From positions 68,990 to 132,989 of the forward strand of contig JAYZWL010000067.1 in the NCBI GenBank assembly GCA_036154955.1: 64,000 bases of DNA, written 5' to 3'. A program made the translations under genes and the position numbers. This document shows, piece by piece, positions 8,613 through 17,450 of this stretch. Numbering within the stretch: the first letter of the stretch is position 1; the number at the start of each line of letters is the position of its first letter. The notes under the pieces are model-generated. The model was not told the DNA's origin and did not search any database. It was given only the letters and a program-made list of their open reading frames with translations. Origin of the DNA: Albimonas sp036154955. GTDB lineage: Bacteria; Pseudomonadota; Alphaproteobacteria; Rhodobacterales; Rhodobacteraceae.

Positions 8613-8663
8613 GCGGGAGCTCGACGCCCTCCGCGCCCCGCCCCCGGTCCGGGGGCGCGCCGG

Positions 8664-10001
8664 TCAGAGCCCGGCGAAGATCCCGGCGAGCTTCTGGCAC
8701 GCGGCCTCCGCCGACAGCTCCTCGCTCTCGCCGGTGGCGCGGCAGGTCAGCTCGACCACGCCGTTCTTCAGGCCCCGCGGCCCGACGGTGATGCGCCAGG
8801 GCAGGCCGATCAGCTCCATGGTGGCGAATTTCTGCCCCGCCCGCTCGTCCCGGTCGTCCAGCAGCGGATCGACGCCCGCCGCGGTTAGGGCGGCGTAGAT
8901 GGTTTCGCAGGCCGCGTCGGTCGCGTCGTCGCCGACCTTCAGGTTCACGATGCCCACGCCGAACGGCGCCACGCCTTCCGGCCACTTGATGCCGTTCTCG
9001 TCGTGATGCGCCTCGATCAGCGCGCCGACGAGGCGCGAGACCCCGATGCCGTGGCTGCCCATATGCACCGGCGCGCGCGCCCCGGTCTCGTCGGCGACCA
9101 TCGCGCCCATCGGCTCGGAATATTTGGTCCCGAAATAGAAGATCTGCCCGACCTCGATGCCCCGCCCGACCTTGCGCCGATCCTCGGGGATCGCATCGAA
9201 CAGCGCCGGGTCATGCGTTTCGTCGGTGCGCGCGTAGGGCGTGGTCCACTCGGCCTTGATCGCCTCGAGCTGGGCGCGGTCGTCATAGTTCACCGCCCGG
9301 TCGCCCAGCGTCAGGTCGGTGACGGCGCTGTCGTAGAACACCTCGGACTCGCCAGTGTCGGCCAGCACGAGGAATTCATGGGTGTCGTCGCCGCCGATCG
9401 GGCCGCTGTCGGCCCGCATCGGGATCGCCTTCAGCCCCATCCGCTCATAGGTCCGCAGGTAGCTGACCATGTGGCGGTTGTAGGCGTGCAGCGCATCCTC
9501 CTTGGTCAGGTCGAAGTTGTAGCCGTCCTTCATCAGGAACTCGCGCCCGCGCATCACGCCGAACCGGGGCCGCACCTCGTCCCGGAACTTCCACTGGATG
9601 TGGTAGAGCGTCATCGGCAGCTGCTTGTAGGACGACACGCCCGAGCGGAAGATGTCGGTGATCATCTCCTCGTTGGTCGGGCCGTAGAGCATGTCGCGGT
9701 CGTGCCGGTCGCGGATGCGCAGCAGCTCCTTGCCATAGGCGTCGTAGCGCCCGCTCTCCCGCCACAGCTCCGCGGGCTGGAGCGTGGGCATCAGCACCGG
9801 GATGTGCCCGGCGCGCTGCTGCTCCTCATGGACGATGCGCTGCAGCTTCTCCAGCACCTTGAAGCCCAGCGGCAGCCAGGAATAGATCCCCGCCGCCTGC
9901 TGCCGGATCATGCCCGCGCGCAGCATCAGCCGATGCGAGGCGATCTGGGCGTCCGAGGGGGTCTCCTTGAGGACAGGCAGGAAATAGCGGCTCAGGCGCA
10001 T
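8664..10001 (-). CDS. proS: Prolyl-tRNA synthetase (short, INS-less type)
   Basis: This is a class II aminoacyl-tRNA synthetase charging tRNA-Pro. It is 445 residues, starting MRLSRYFLPVLKETPSDAQ. Class II motifs are visible: motif 1 region (AAGIYSWLPLGFKVLEKL), motif 2 (KFRDEVRPRFGVMRGREFLMKDGY) and motif 3 (HMGSHGIGVSRLVGALIEA), followed by the anticodon-binding domain (APFGVGIVNLK, LPWRITVGPRGL). The ~180-residue editing insertion (INS) found between motifs 2 and 3 in the E. coli enzyme is absent, as is typical for alphaproteobacteria. These species usually rely on a free-standing deacylase (ProXp-ala/YbaK-like), not seen here. The open frame extends to 10322, but that extension has no conserved character, so the internal ATG at 10001 is used. 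Confidence 0.95.
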   Translation of the reverse strand: MRLSRYFLPVLKETPSDAQIASHRLMLRAGMIRQQAAGIYSWLPLGFKVLEKLQRIVHEEQQRAGHIPVLMPTLQPAELWRESGRYDAYGKELLRIRDRHDRDMLYGPTNEEMITDIFRSGVSSYKQLPMTLYHIQWKFRDEVRPRFGVMRGREFLMKDGYNFDLTKEDALHAYNRHMVSYLRTYERMGLKAIPMRADSGPIGGDDTHEFLVLADTGESEVFYDSAVTDLTLGDRAVNYDDRAQLEAIKAEWTTPYARTDETHDPALFDAIPEDRRKVGRGIEVGQIFYFGTKYSEPMGAMVADETGARAPVHMGSHGIGVSRLVGALIEAHHDENGIKWPEGVAPFGVGIVNLKVGDDATDAACETIYAALTAAGVDPLLDDRDERAGQKFATMELIGLPWRITVGPRGLKNGVVELTCRATGESEELSAEAACQKLAGIFAGL

Positions 10002-10346
10002 GGACGGGTCTCGCTTCAGGGGGGCGGCGCCGGCGCGGCGCGCGCCCGGAACGGGCCGTTGGATGGTTAGGTCATGGCGGCGCGGGGCGCAACGCCCCGA
10101 CCGCGCGACCGACCTGCGACGCGGGGCCCGGCCCGCCTGATCAGGGCCAGGCGATCGGGCTTGGCGATCGGACCGGTCGCCGCGCATCGAATCGAATGGC
10201 CGCGGCCGCGCCGCCGAAGCGCCGGGCGACGCTGCGATTTTCGCCGCAACCGCGAAAGGGGCGCCCCGGGACGAACCGTTTCCTTCGCAAACGCAGCGGA
10301 CGTTATGCGAACATTCTTTCATCTGCCGGCGGGAATCGCAATTTTC

Positions 10347-10374
10347 TTGCGCTCCGGAAACAGATCGTTAAAGT
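10347..10374 (+). promoter_or_regulatory. Candidate sigma-70-type promoter
   Basis: TTGCGC (10347-10352) and TAAAGT (10369-10374) are separated by 16 bases in an AT-richer patch of an orphan intergenic region. There is no gene for it to serve except the transcript ending at the hairpin 10458-10479. Confidence 0.4.
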
Positions 10375-10380
10375 GTCCTT

Positions 10381-10487
10381 CGAAAGACAACAGGCGCAAG
10401 TCTGGGGAGGAGAAATGGGGCCGCGCGGCGACGCGCGATGCACCCGAAACAAAGTCTCGGGTCCGCCTTGGCGGACCCGTTTCATTT
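10381..10487 (+). ncRNA. Candidate intergenic small RNA (~105 nt)
   Basis: Downstream of the promoter-like pair at 10347-10374 lies a stretch ending in a perfect 10-bp hairpin (CGGGTCCGCC-TT-GGCGGACCCG, 10458-10479) followed by TTTCATTTTG, which resembles an intrinsic terminator. The predicted RNA of roughly 105 nt contains a purine-rich GGGGAGGAGAAATGGGG segment near its middle, resembling a Shine-Dalgarno site plus ATG. A short reading frame of about 50 codons could start there (10415), but it would run through the hairpin and has a shadow-like composition, so an RNA is the better reading. There is no similarity to any RNA family I can name. Strand and ends are inferred. Confidence 0.35.
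10458..10487 (+). terminator. Hairpin with T-rich tail in the proS-ppx gap
   Basis: A perfect 10-bp stem with a two-base loop is followed by GTTTCATTTTG. The T-rich side is to the right, so it best ends a plus-strand transcript. It is not near the 3' end of any protein gene. Confidence 0.55.
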
Positions 10488-10626
10488 TGCGCGCCCGTCA
10501 TCCGCCGCCCCGCCCCGCCGGGCGCGACGGCTATTCAATTACGTGCGCGTCAATGCCGATTGGATAGTTGACGACCAAGCCAACTGTTCAAGCCGGGCTC
10601 ACATGAATTAAGCGATCTTCGACCGG

Positions 10627-12186
10627 TCACGCCGTGGTCAGCACCGGCGCCAGCCCCAACGCCTCCGCCACCGAGGCGAGCCGCTTGAGCACCACCTCCC
10701 CCGCCAGCGCCGTCGCCTCCGGCCCGAGCTTGAGGGTCAGCGCCTCCTGCCCCACCTCCAGCGCGCAGCCGGGCAGCACCCCGGGGGCGGAGCCGCAGAC
10801 CATCGCCCCCAGCCGGATCGCCCGGCCCAGAAGCTTGGCGTCCGCCACCTCCTGCTCGCCCAGCAGCGACAGCGCCGGCGAGGGCGAGCGCCCGGCCCCG
10901 GATTTGTAGCGATAGCGCAGCGCCGCCCCGATCCAGGCGCGTTCCGCGTGGCCGACGCCCGACAGGTTGGCGCGGAACACGGCCTCGAACACGCCCTGGT
11001 CGCGATAGTCGGGATGGGCGTTCCAGCTCACGTCGTTCAAAAGGCACGCCGCCTCGATCAGCCGGCGCCGGCTCAACGTCGCCTGCGGAAACAGCGGCCA
11101 GACCCAGGCCGCCAGCTCCGCCCCGAAGCCGGGGAAGCGGGCGAGCCGGCGCTCGGTCTCCCGCGCGGCCGACAACAACGGATCCTGCTGGCGCAGCGCC
11201 TCGGGGAAATAGTCGTAGAGCACGCCCTCGCGCAGCCCGAAGGCCGACACCGCGACCCGGGACGGCTGCGCCGCCCGGATCAGCCCGGCCAGCACCCGCG
11301 CGCCCGTCGGCGTCACCGCCAGCCGGTCCTTGGAACTGGGCGCCTCGCGCGCGAGGTCCTCCGGGCTCGTCCCGGCCACCTCGTCGGCCAACGCCAGCAT
11401 GGTCTCGGCCGGAAGCTCGAATTCGTGCAGCACCTGCATCGGGTAGTTGGTGCGCACCATGTGCAGCTTGGCCAGCGCCCGCCACGAGCCGCCCACCAGG
11501 TAGAGCCGCCCGCCGGGCGACCCGATCACGCCCTTGGCCAGCCCCAGCGACGCCGCGATCAACTGGTCCTGCGCCTCCGCGCCGCCCTCCACGCCCATCA
11601 GGCGCAGGGGGCCGAGCGGCAGGGTCATGCCCCGCCCGACCTCGCCCAGCCCCACCCGGCACAGCTCCAGCGAGGCGCCGCCCAGATCGGCGACCAGCCC
11701 GTCCGCATCGGGCCAGCCCATCAGCACGCCCTGCGCCGCCAGCCGCGCCTCGTCCTCGCCCGAGGCGATGCGCAGCACGATGCCGGTGGCGGCCTCCACC
11801 TCGGCCACGAAATCCGCGCCGTCCTCCGCCTCGCGCACCGCGGCGGTGGCGACGCCGTCCAGCGCCTCCACCTGCATCCGCTCCGCCAGCGCCGCGAAGC
11901 GGCGGAGCGCGGCCAGCGCCCGCACCCGTCCGCCGGCGGACAGGCGCCCCGTCTCCCCCAGTTCGGACCCGAGGCCGCAGAGCACCTTCTCATTGAAGAA
12001 ATAAGCCGGGGAGCGGGACATCGCCTCGAACACCACCAGCCGAACGGAGTTCGATCCCACATCGACCACCGCCACCCGGGTCGGGGCGCGGTCCGGCTCC
12101 CGATCCCGCAGACGGGCGACGGAGGCGAAGGACGAGGCGGCGGCGCGGCGCGCGCCGGTCCTGCCCTTGCGTGACGGCTCGTTCAT
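10627..12186 (-). CDS. ppx: Exopolyphosphatase / guanosine pentaphosphatase (Ppx/GppA family)
   Basis: This 519-residue enzyme of the ASKHA fold hydrolyses the terminal phosphates of polyphosphate or pppGpp. It has the N-terminal phosphate-binding signature VAVVDVGSNSVRLVVFEA, the FNEKVLCGLG motif, a second nucleotide-binding motif (LVADLGGASLELC) and a C-terminal HD-like helical region (RRLIEAACLLNDVSWNAHPDYR). The ATG at 12186 is chosen; the open frame runs 16 codons further without conservation. It sits downstream of ppk with the same orientation, so synthesis and breakdown of polyphosphate are encoded together, as in many proteobacteria. From sequence alone I cannot separate Ppx from GppA activity; context favours Ppx. 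Confidence 0.9.
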   Translation of the reverse strand: MNEPSRKGRTGARRAAASSFASVARLRDREPDRAPTRVAVVDVGSNSVRLVVFEAMSRSPAYFFNEKVLCGLGSELGETGRLSAGGRVRALAALRRFAALAERMQVEALDGVATAAVREAEDGADFVAEVEAATGIVLRIASGEDEARLAAQGVLMGWPDADGLVADLGGASLELCRVGLGEVGRGMTLPLGPLRLMGVEGGAEAQDQLIAASLGLAKGVIGSPGGRLYLVGGSWRALAKLHMVRTNYPMQVLHEFELPAETMLALADEVAGTSPEDLAREAPSSKDRLAVTPTGARVLAGLIRAAQPSRVAVSAFGLREGVLYDYFPEALRQQDPLLSAARETERRLARFPGFGAELAAWVWPLFPQATLSRRRLIEAACLLNDVSWNAHPDYRDQGVFEAVFRANLSGVGHAERAWIGAALRYRYKSGAGRSPSPALSLLGEQEVADAKLLGRAIRLGAMVCGSAPGVLPGCALEVGQEALTLKLGPEATALAGEVVLKRLASVAEALGLAPVLTTA

Positions 12187-12400
12187 TGCAGAACGCTTCC
12201 TTTCGGTCCGGCTCCGGCCCCAATCCGCTCGCACGCGCGGGCGGAGGGGTCAAGGGCGATGCGCCCGCCCGGGCGGCGCGCCGGGATGGGATCGGCGGTT
12301 GGGAGAGGGGGCGTCGCCGCCGGCCGGGTCCGTGGAAGGAACCCGGTCGGCGCGACATGCGCGGGCATGACGAGGACGATCCGCGCCGGGCGCCTGCGCG

Positions 12401-14662
12401 TTACTCGGCCGCAGGCGCGGCGGCGGGCAGGTCGTCGGGCTCGGGCGCCGGCGGCGCCGCGGCGACGGCGGCCTCGATCTCGGCCTCCACCGCTTCGGGA
12501 ATCAGGCGCGGGGCGTCGTCGGCCCCTGCCCGGCCCCGCCCCGACAACGACGGGTTCTGCATGAAGAAGTGATGGGCGGAGAACGGCGTCTCCCCCTCCG
12601 GCGCCTCGGCCCGCAGCCAGGTTCCGTCCGGCTGCAGCACCGCGCTCTGCGCCTCGTCGCGGAAATTCGCCGCCATCACCTGTTCGAGGATCTGGGCATG
12701 CACCGTCGGGTTCAGGATCGGCACCAGCGTCTCCACCCGGCGGTTGAGGTTGCGCCCCATCCAGTCGGCGGAGGAGATCCACACCTGGCTCTTGCGCGAC
12801 GGCAGCCCGTAGCCCGCCCCGAAGCAGACGATGCGCGAATGCTCAAGGAACCGGCCGACGATGGATTTGATCCGGATGTTCTCCGACAGGCCCGGCACGC
12901 CCGGCCGCAGCCCGCAGATGCCGCGCACCACCAGATCGATCTTCACCCCGGCCCGGCTGGCGGCGTAAAGCGCGTCGCTCACCTCGGGGTCGATGACCGA
13001 GTTCATCTTGCCCCAGACCTGCGCGGGTCGCCCGGCGCGGGCGTGCTCCGCCTCCGCCTCCAGCCCCTCCAGGATCGTCTTCTTGAGCGTGCGCGGCGAC
13101 AGGCGCAGCCGCTCCAGCCCCTCGGGCTCGGCATAGCCGGTGACGTAGTTGAACAGCCGCGCCGCATCCCGCCCCAGCCCCGCGTCGCAGGTGAACAGCG
13201 ACAGGTCGGTGTAGATGTTGGCGGTGATCGGGTGGTAGTTGCCCGTCCCCCAATGGGTGTAGGTCACCAGCCGGTCGCCCTCGCGCCGCACCACCATCGA
13301 CACCTTGGCATGGGTCTTCCAATCGATGAAGCCGTAAACCACCTGCGCGCCCGCGCGCTCCAGCTGCCGGGACTGGCGGATATTGGCGGCCTCGTCGAAG
13401 CGGGCCTTCAGCTCCACCAGCGCCGTGACCGACTTGCCGTCCTCCGCCGCCTCGCACAGCGCCGCCACGATCGGGCTTTCCTTCGAGGTCCGGTAGAGCG
13501 TCTGCTTGATCGCCACCACGTCGGGATCCCGCGCCGCCTGCTGGAGGAAGCGGACCACGATGTCGAAGCTCTCATAGGGATGATGCAGAAGCATGTCCTT
13601 CTGGGCGACGGCCGCGAAGATGTCGCCGTTGAAGTCCTTCACCCGCTCCGGCATCCGCTGGGTGTAGGGGGGGAACAGCAGTTCCGGCCGCTCCTTGGTC
13701 ACCAGTTCGCTGAGGTCCTTGATCCCGATGACCCCGGCGACCTCGACCACCTCCTCGCGCGCCACGCCCAGCTTGTCGGCGATCTCGGCCTTCAGGTCGG
13801 CCGGCGCGCCCGCGGCGATCTTGAGCCGGATCACCCCGCCGCGGCGACGGCGCTTCAGCGCGGTCTCGAACTCCCGCACCAGATCCTCGGCCTCTTCCTC
13901 GACTTCGAGATCGCTGTCCCGCAGCACCTTGAACAGGGCGTGGCCGGTCATGCCATAGCCCGGGAACAGCCGGTCGATGAACAGCTTGAGCAGCTCCTCC
14001 AGCGGCAGGTAGCGGGTCAGCCCCTCGCGCCCGCCCTCCAGCCGGATGAAGCGGCGCACCTGGGCCGGGATCGGCAGCAGCGCGTCCAGCGGCGCCTGGT
14101 CCGACAGCCGCTCCAGCTTCAGCGCCAGCGCGAAGCCCTCGTTGGGGATGAAGGGGAACGGGTGGGCCGGGTCGATGGCCAGCGGCGTCACCACCGGGAA
14201 CACCTGTTCGAGGAAATAGCTCTCCAGCCGCTCGGCGTCGGCCTTGGTCAGCGCCTTGCGGTCGAGCACCTGGATATGCTCGTCCTTCAGCGCGCGGCGC
14301 AGCTCCTCCCACACCACCTGCTGACGCTCCATCAGCGCGCGGGCGTCGGCGTCGATGCGCGCGAGCTGCTGGGCGGGCGTCAGCCCGTCGGCGGAGCCCA
14401 CCTCCACCCCGCCGCGCACCAGGCCGCGCAGGCCGGCGACGCGCACGGTGTAGAACTCGTCCAGATTGCCGCCGGAGATCGACAGGAACCGGATCCGCTC
14501 CAGCAACGGATGCGCCCTGTTCTCGGCCTCCGCCAGCACGCGCCAGTTGAAGCCCAGCCAGCTGAGCTCACGGTTGATGAACCGCTCGGGTCCCTCGAGG
14601 TCGAAGGTGAGCTGGTGGTCGGGGGCGGGCGCGCAGGGCGCGTTCAGGAAATCGGCTCGCAT
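12401..14662 (-). CDS. ppk: Polyphosphate kinase 1
   Basis: PPK1 reversibly transfers the gamma-phosphate of ATP to inorganic polyphosphate. The ~753-residue protein shows the N-terminal helical domain (FINRELSWLGFNWRVLAEA), the head domain, and two phospholipase-D-like catalytic domains. The autophosphorylated histidine lies in TYTHWGTGNYH, equivalent to E. coli His435, and the second active-site histidine in FLEHSRIVCFG, equivalent to His592. DPDVVAIKQTLYRTSKESPI is the ATP-binding loop. The last ~40 residues are an Ala/Pro/Glu-rich tail. ATG 14662 is used; an in-frame GTG at 14677 is an alternative and neither has a strong ribosome site. It is downstream of hdaA and upstream of ppx in one co-directional unit. 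Confidence 0.95.
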   Translation of the reverse strand: MRADFLNAPCAPAPDHQLTFDLEGPERFINRELSWLGFNWRVLAEAENRAHPLLERIRFLSISGGNLDEFYTVRVAGLRGLVRGGVEVGSADGLTPAQQLARIDADARALMERQQVVWEELRRALKDEHIQVLDRKALTKADAERLESYFLEQVFPVVTPLAIDPAHPFPFIPNEGFALALKLERLSDQAPLDALLPIPAQVRRFIRLEGGREGLTRYLPLEELLKLFIDRLFPGYGMTGHALFKVLRDSDLEVEEEAEDLVREFETALKRRRRGGVIRLKIAAGAPADLKAEIADKLGVAREEVVEVAGVIGIKDLSELVTKERPELLFPPYTQRMPERVKDFNGDIFAAVAQKDMLLHHPYESFDIVVRFLQQAARDPDVVAIKQTLYRTSKESPIVAALCEAAEDGKSVTALVELKARFDEAANIRQSRQLERAGAQVVYGFIDWKTHAKVSMVVRREGDRLVTYTHWGTGNYHPITANIYTDLSLFTCDAGLGRDAARLFNYVTGYAEPEGLERLRLSPRTLKKTILEGLEAEAEHARAGRPAQVWGKMNSVIDPEVSDALYAASRAGVKIDLVVRGICGLRPGVPGLSENIRIKSIVGRFLEHSRIVCFGAGYGLPSRKSQVWISSADWMGRNLNRRVETLVPILNPTVHAQILEQVMAANFRDEAQSAVLQPDGTWLRAEAPEGETPFSAHHFFMQNPSLSGRGRAGADDAPRLIPEAVEAEIEAAVAAAPPAPEPDDLPAAAPAAE

Positions 14663-14693
14663 GGCGGGAACCTGCACGGTTTCGATGACGGTT

Positions 14694-15461
14694 TCATGCG
14701 CGGGGCGGCGGGTCGAAGGAAATTTCGTCGGCCGCGTCGGCGTCCGGATCGGGGTCGGCGTCCGGTTCCGCCAGATGCTCCCAACCCGGCCGCCCGGCCA
14801 GCGCCAGCCGCGCCAGCTGCCGGCGCGGCCGCCCCCCGGCCGCGAGCGCGGCGCGATCTATCAGCGCCACCGCCTCGGCGAGGGAGCGGTGGTCCCGCGG
14901 CGCCCGCCGGGCCAGCCATTGCAGGAGGCTCTTCTCCGGGGTCACGCCGCGGTCGTCGAACAGCTTCTTGGCCAGCCGCTCCATCAGCGCGTCGTCCGGC
15001 CCCTCGATCCGGGCGACGGGCATGGCGGCGAGCCGGCTGCGCAGGTCGGGCAGCGTCACGGGCCAGCGGGCCGGCGCCTCCCGCCCGGTCAGCAGCAGCG
15101 CGCCGCCCGCGGCCTCCAGCCGGTTGTGCAGGTGGAACAGCGCGCGCTCCGCCTCCGGCCCCGGCAGGCGATCCGCATCCTCCACCGCCACGCCCGGCAG
15201 CCGCTCCAGCGCGCCGAGGTCGAGCCCGGCCAGCGCCGCGGCCGGCACGGCGCGCGCGCCCGTGTCGCCCGCCCAGACCGCGGCGAGGTGGGTCTTGCCC
15301 GCCCCCTCCGGCCCGACCAGCGCCATCCGTCGCCCCGGCCAGCCGCGCCAGCCGTCGATCTGGGCGACGGCGAGCGCGTTGGACTCGGAGACGTAGAACG
15401 CCTCCCGGTCCAGCGCCGCGCGCACCGGCAGGTCCAGCGGAATCTGGCGGGTCAGGGTCAC
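14694..15461 (-). CDS. hdaA: DnaA-related regulatory protein HdaA (Hda homologue)
   Basis: HdaA acts with the DNA-loaded sliding clamp to stimulate ATP hydrolysis by DnaA and so prevents re-initiation of replication. This 255-residue protein is the AAA+ domain of DnaA without its DNA-binding domain. It begins VTLTRQIPLDLPVR, close to the clamp-binding N-terminus of Hda (a QxPLxL-type motif, here QIPLDL), with the P-loop GPEGAGKT at 50-57, the Walker B region (VEDADRLPG), sensor 1 (LLLTGREAPARW), and sensor 2 region (ALMERLAKKLFDDRGV). Start is the GTG at 15461, with GGGGGAGGAC ten bases upstream; it overlaps the perM stop as GTGA. The Asp/Pro-rich C-terminus (DADPDPDADAADE) is unusual but not informative. 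Confidence 0.88.
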   Translation of the reverse strand: MTLTRQIPLDLPVRAALDREAFYVSESNALAVAQIDGWRGWPGRRMALVGPEGAGKTHLAAVWAGDTGARAVPAAALAGLDLGALERLPGVAVEDADRLPGPEAERALFHLHNRLEAAGGALLLTGREAPARWPVTLPDLRSRLAAMPVARIEGPDDALMERLAKKLFDDRGVTPEKSLLQWLARRAPRDHRSLAEAVALIDRAALAAGGRPRRQLARLALAGRPGWEHLAEPDADPDPDADAADEISFDPPPRA

Positions 15462-16621
15462 GGTCGGCCGTCCTCCCCCCGCCCCGCCGCATCGAAGGGG
15501 ACCGGGCGGGCGGCGAGGAAATCCGCGCGCTCCTCGGTTCGGGCTTCGGCCGCCCGCGCCTCCTCCTGACCCTCCAGCCCCTGATAGAGCCGTCCGGACA
15601 TGTACTGGTCGATGGCGAAGCGCCCCACCACGCCGATCGCCGCCGCGGTCGGCACCGCGATCAGCATGCCGGTGAAGCCGAGCACCGAGCCGAAGGCCGA
15701 CAGCGCGAACATCAGCGCCACAGGGTGCAGCCCGACCGAACCGCCGACCAGCTTGGGCGTCAGGAAGTTGCCCTCCACCGCCTGCCCGCCGAGGAAAATG
15801 CCCACCACCGCGAGGATCATCAGCGGATCGTCCCAGAACTGGAACAGCGCCACGCCGACCGACACCAGCCCGCCGACGATGGAGCCGATGAAGGGGATGA
15901 AACTGATCAGCCCCGCGAACAGCCCGATGACCAGCCCGAACTGCAGCCCCACCAGCATCAGCGCCACCGCGTAGAACGTGCCGAGAATGGCGCAGACCGT
16001 GATCTGCCCGCGCACGAAGCCCGCCAGAACCGCGTCGATGTCGGAGGCGAGCCGGCGCACGGTGCGCACATGATCGCGCGGGATCCAGCCGTCGATCTTG
16101 GCGGTCAGCCGGTCCCAGTCCATCAGCAAGTAGAAGGCGACGACAGGCGTGATGACCAGCAGGGTCACGAAGTCGATGACCGCGAGCCCCCCGGTCCAGG
16201 CGCTTTTCACCGCCTGCATGGACCACTCGTCGGCCCGGCCGCGCAGCGTCTCCAGCCCCTGCGCCAGCGGGGAGCCGGAGGCGAGCAGGTCGGGATAGCG
16301 GCTTTCGACGAAATGGCGCACCGCCTCGGCATAGACCGGGGCCTGCTCGACGAAGGCCTGGGCCTGATTGACGAAGGCCGGGATCAGCAGCAGCAGCACC
16401 AGCACGAACAGGCCGCCCATCGCCACGGTGATCACGCCCGTCGCGGCGGCCCGGCTCAGGCCGCGGGCCTCCAGCCGGTCGGCGGCGGGGTCGAGGAAAT
16501 AGGCCAGCGCCGCGCCGGCGAGGAAGGGCAGCATCACCCCCGACATCGCCCACATGAACAGGACCAGCAGCGCCAGCCCGGCCGTCCACCACCTGACCTG
16601 TTCGCCGACGCTCAGCGCCAT
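15458..16621 (-). CDS. perM: AI-2E family transporter (PerM-like permease)
   Basis: This 387-residue polytopic membrane protein belongs to the AI-2E/PerM family. It has a first pair of helices (WTAGLALLVLFMWAMSGVMLPFLAGAALAYFLDP is the start, quoted in part: GLALLVLFMWAMSGVMLPF), a large extracytoplasmic loop (residues ~60-130) and a conserved C-terminal permease core (ISFIPFIGSIVGGLVSVGVA, FLTPKLVGGSVGLHPVALM). Family members export small molecules or act as Na+/H+-type exchangers; the substrate here is unknown. ATG 16621 has AGGAG seven bases upstream and is preferred over a 23-residue extension. The perM-hdaA-ppk order is widespread in Rhodobacterales, and the GTGA overlap with hdaA suggests coupled translation. 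Confidence 0.88.
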   Translation of the reverse strand: MALSVGEQVRWWTAGLALLVLFMWAMSGVMLPFLAGAALAYFLDPAADRLEARGLSRAAATGVITVAMGGLFVLVLLLLIPAFVNQAQAFVEQAPVYAEAVRHFVESRYPDLLASGSPLAQGLETLRGRADEWSMQAVKSAWTGGLAVIDFVTLLVITPVVAFYLLMDWDRLTAKIDGWIPRDHVRTVRRLASDIDAVLAGFVRGQITVCAILGTFYAVALMLVGLQFGLVIGLFAGLISFIPFIGSIVGGLVSVGVALFQFWDDPLMILAVVGIFLGGQAVEGNFLTPKLVGGSVGLHPVALMFALSAFGSVLGFTGMLIAVPTAAAIGVVGRFAIDQYMSGRLYQGLEGQEEARAAEARTEERADFLAARPVPFDAAGRGEDGRP

Positions 16622-16748
16622 GCCCGTCTCCTTGTCCGCGTTCGTCCAGGCTCGTCCGGAAGCATCCGGCATCGGGCCGGCCGCGTTCAACCCCGCCGGT
16701 CGCCGCGGCGGGCGAAAGGCCTCCGCCCGCCCCGGCGCCGCCCTTCTG

Positions 16749-17402
16749 TCAGGCCCGCCGGCCGAGCGCCAGCCAGACCGCGCCGCCGATCAGCGCGGCC
16801 CCCGCGCCGCGCGCCATCCAGGCGCGCGCCGCCGGCCCCGAAAGCCGCCCGCCCGCCGAACTCAGCCCCGCGCCCAACCCCGCGCCCAAACCGGCCCAGC
16901 CCAAATCCAGCGCGAAGGCCACCGCCACGAACGCCGCCCCCAGCGCCGCGAGTTGCGGCCCCATCGGAGCCGAGGCGTCGGCGAATTGCGGCAGGAAGGC
17001 CGCGTGAAACGCCAGGCTCTTGGGATTGGCGAGCCCGACGACGAAGCCGCGGCCCGCCTCCCGCGCCCGGCCCCGCCGTCCGCGGGCCGCCGTCTCCGCG
17101 ACCGGCCGGCCCGCCTCGCGCCACAGCCCGACGCCCAGTCTGACCAGCCAGGCCGCGCCGATCCAGCGCAGGATCTCGAATCCCGCGCCCCAGGCCTCCG
17201 CCAGCCAGGCCATGCCGAACGCGGCCGCGGCGATCTGAACGCCCTGCGCCGCGGTGGTCCCCGCCACGGTCCGCAGCCCCGCGCCGAAGCCGCGCGCCGA
17301 GGCGACCGCGAGGATCAGCGCGACGTTCGGCCCCGGCGCCGCGATCAGCGCCGCGCTGGCCAGCAGGAACCCCGCCCAGGTCTCTCCCGAAATCGCGCCC
17401 AT
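16749..17402 (-). CDS. LysE/RhtB family amino-acid exporter
   Basis: This 217-residue inner-membrane protein has about six hydrophobic segments and the family fingerprint GFLLASAALIAAPGPNVAL near the N-terminus (APGPN is the LysE/RhtB motif), then FVVGLANPKSLAFHAAFLPQF in the middle (NPK motif). Family members export amino acids such as lysine, threonine or homoserine lactone; the specificity cannot be read from sequence. It lies between nadK (48 bases upstream) and perM (127 bases downstream) on the same strand. The C-terminal third is very Ala/Gly-rich, reflecting the base composition. Confidence 0.85.
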   Translation of the reverse strand: MGAISGETWAGFLLASAALIAAPGPNVALILAVASARGFGAGLRTVAGTTAAQGVQIAAAAFGMAWLAEAWGAGFEILRWIGAAWLVRLGVGLWREAGRPVAETAARGRRGRAREAGRGFVVGLANPKSLAFHAAFLPQFADASAPMGPQLAALGAAFVAVAFALDLGWAGLGAGLGAGLSSAGGRLSGPAARAWMARGAGAALIGGAVWLALGRRA

Positions 17403-17450
17403 GCCCGTCGCTCCCTCGCCGTTCGCCCCCCGCCGGCACGGGCGAGCGGA

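Larger units (their letters stand above)
10002..10626. other. 625-base intergenic region between divergently oriented flanks of proS and ppx
   Basis: No protein gene is supported here. The stretch from about 10300 to 10400 is clearly less GC-rich than its surroundings and carries a promoter-like pair and a downstream hairpin, described as a candidate small RNA at 10375-10487. The rest (10002-10290 and 10490-10626) shows nothing I can name beyond weak dyads such as AGTTG/CAACT near 10565. Confidence 0.6.

Noticed and set aside
10415..10567. A ~50-codon frame starting at the SD-like GGGGAGGAG site
   Set aside because: It runs through the terminator-like hairpin and has shadow composition; the region is better read as an RNA, though the peptide cannot be excluded.
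12569..17143. A 1524-codon open frame on the plus strand opposite ppk, hdaA and perM
   Set aside because: It is the antisense shadow of well-motifed minus-strand genes; its translation is His/Arg/Pro-rich without domains, an effect of codon bias in very GC-rich DNA.
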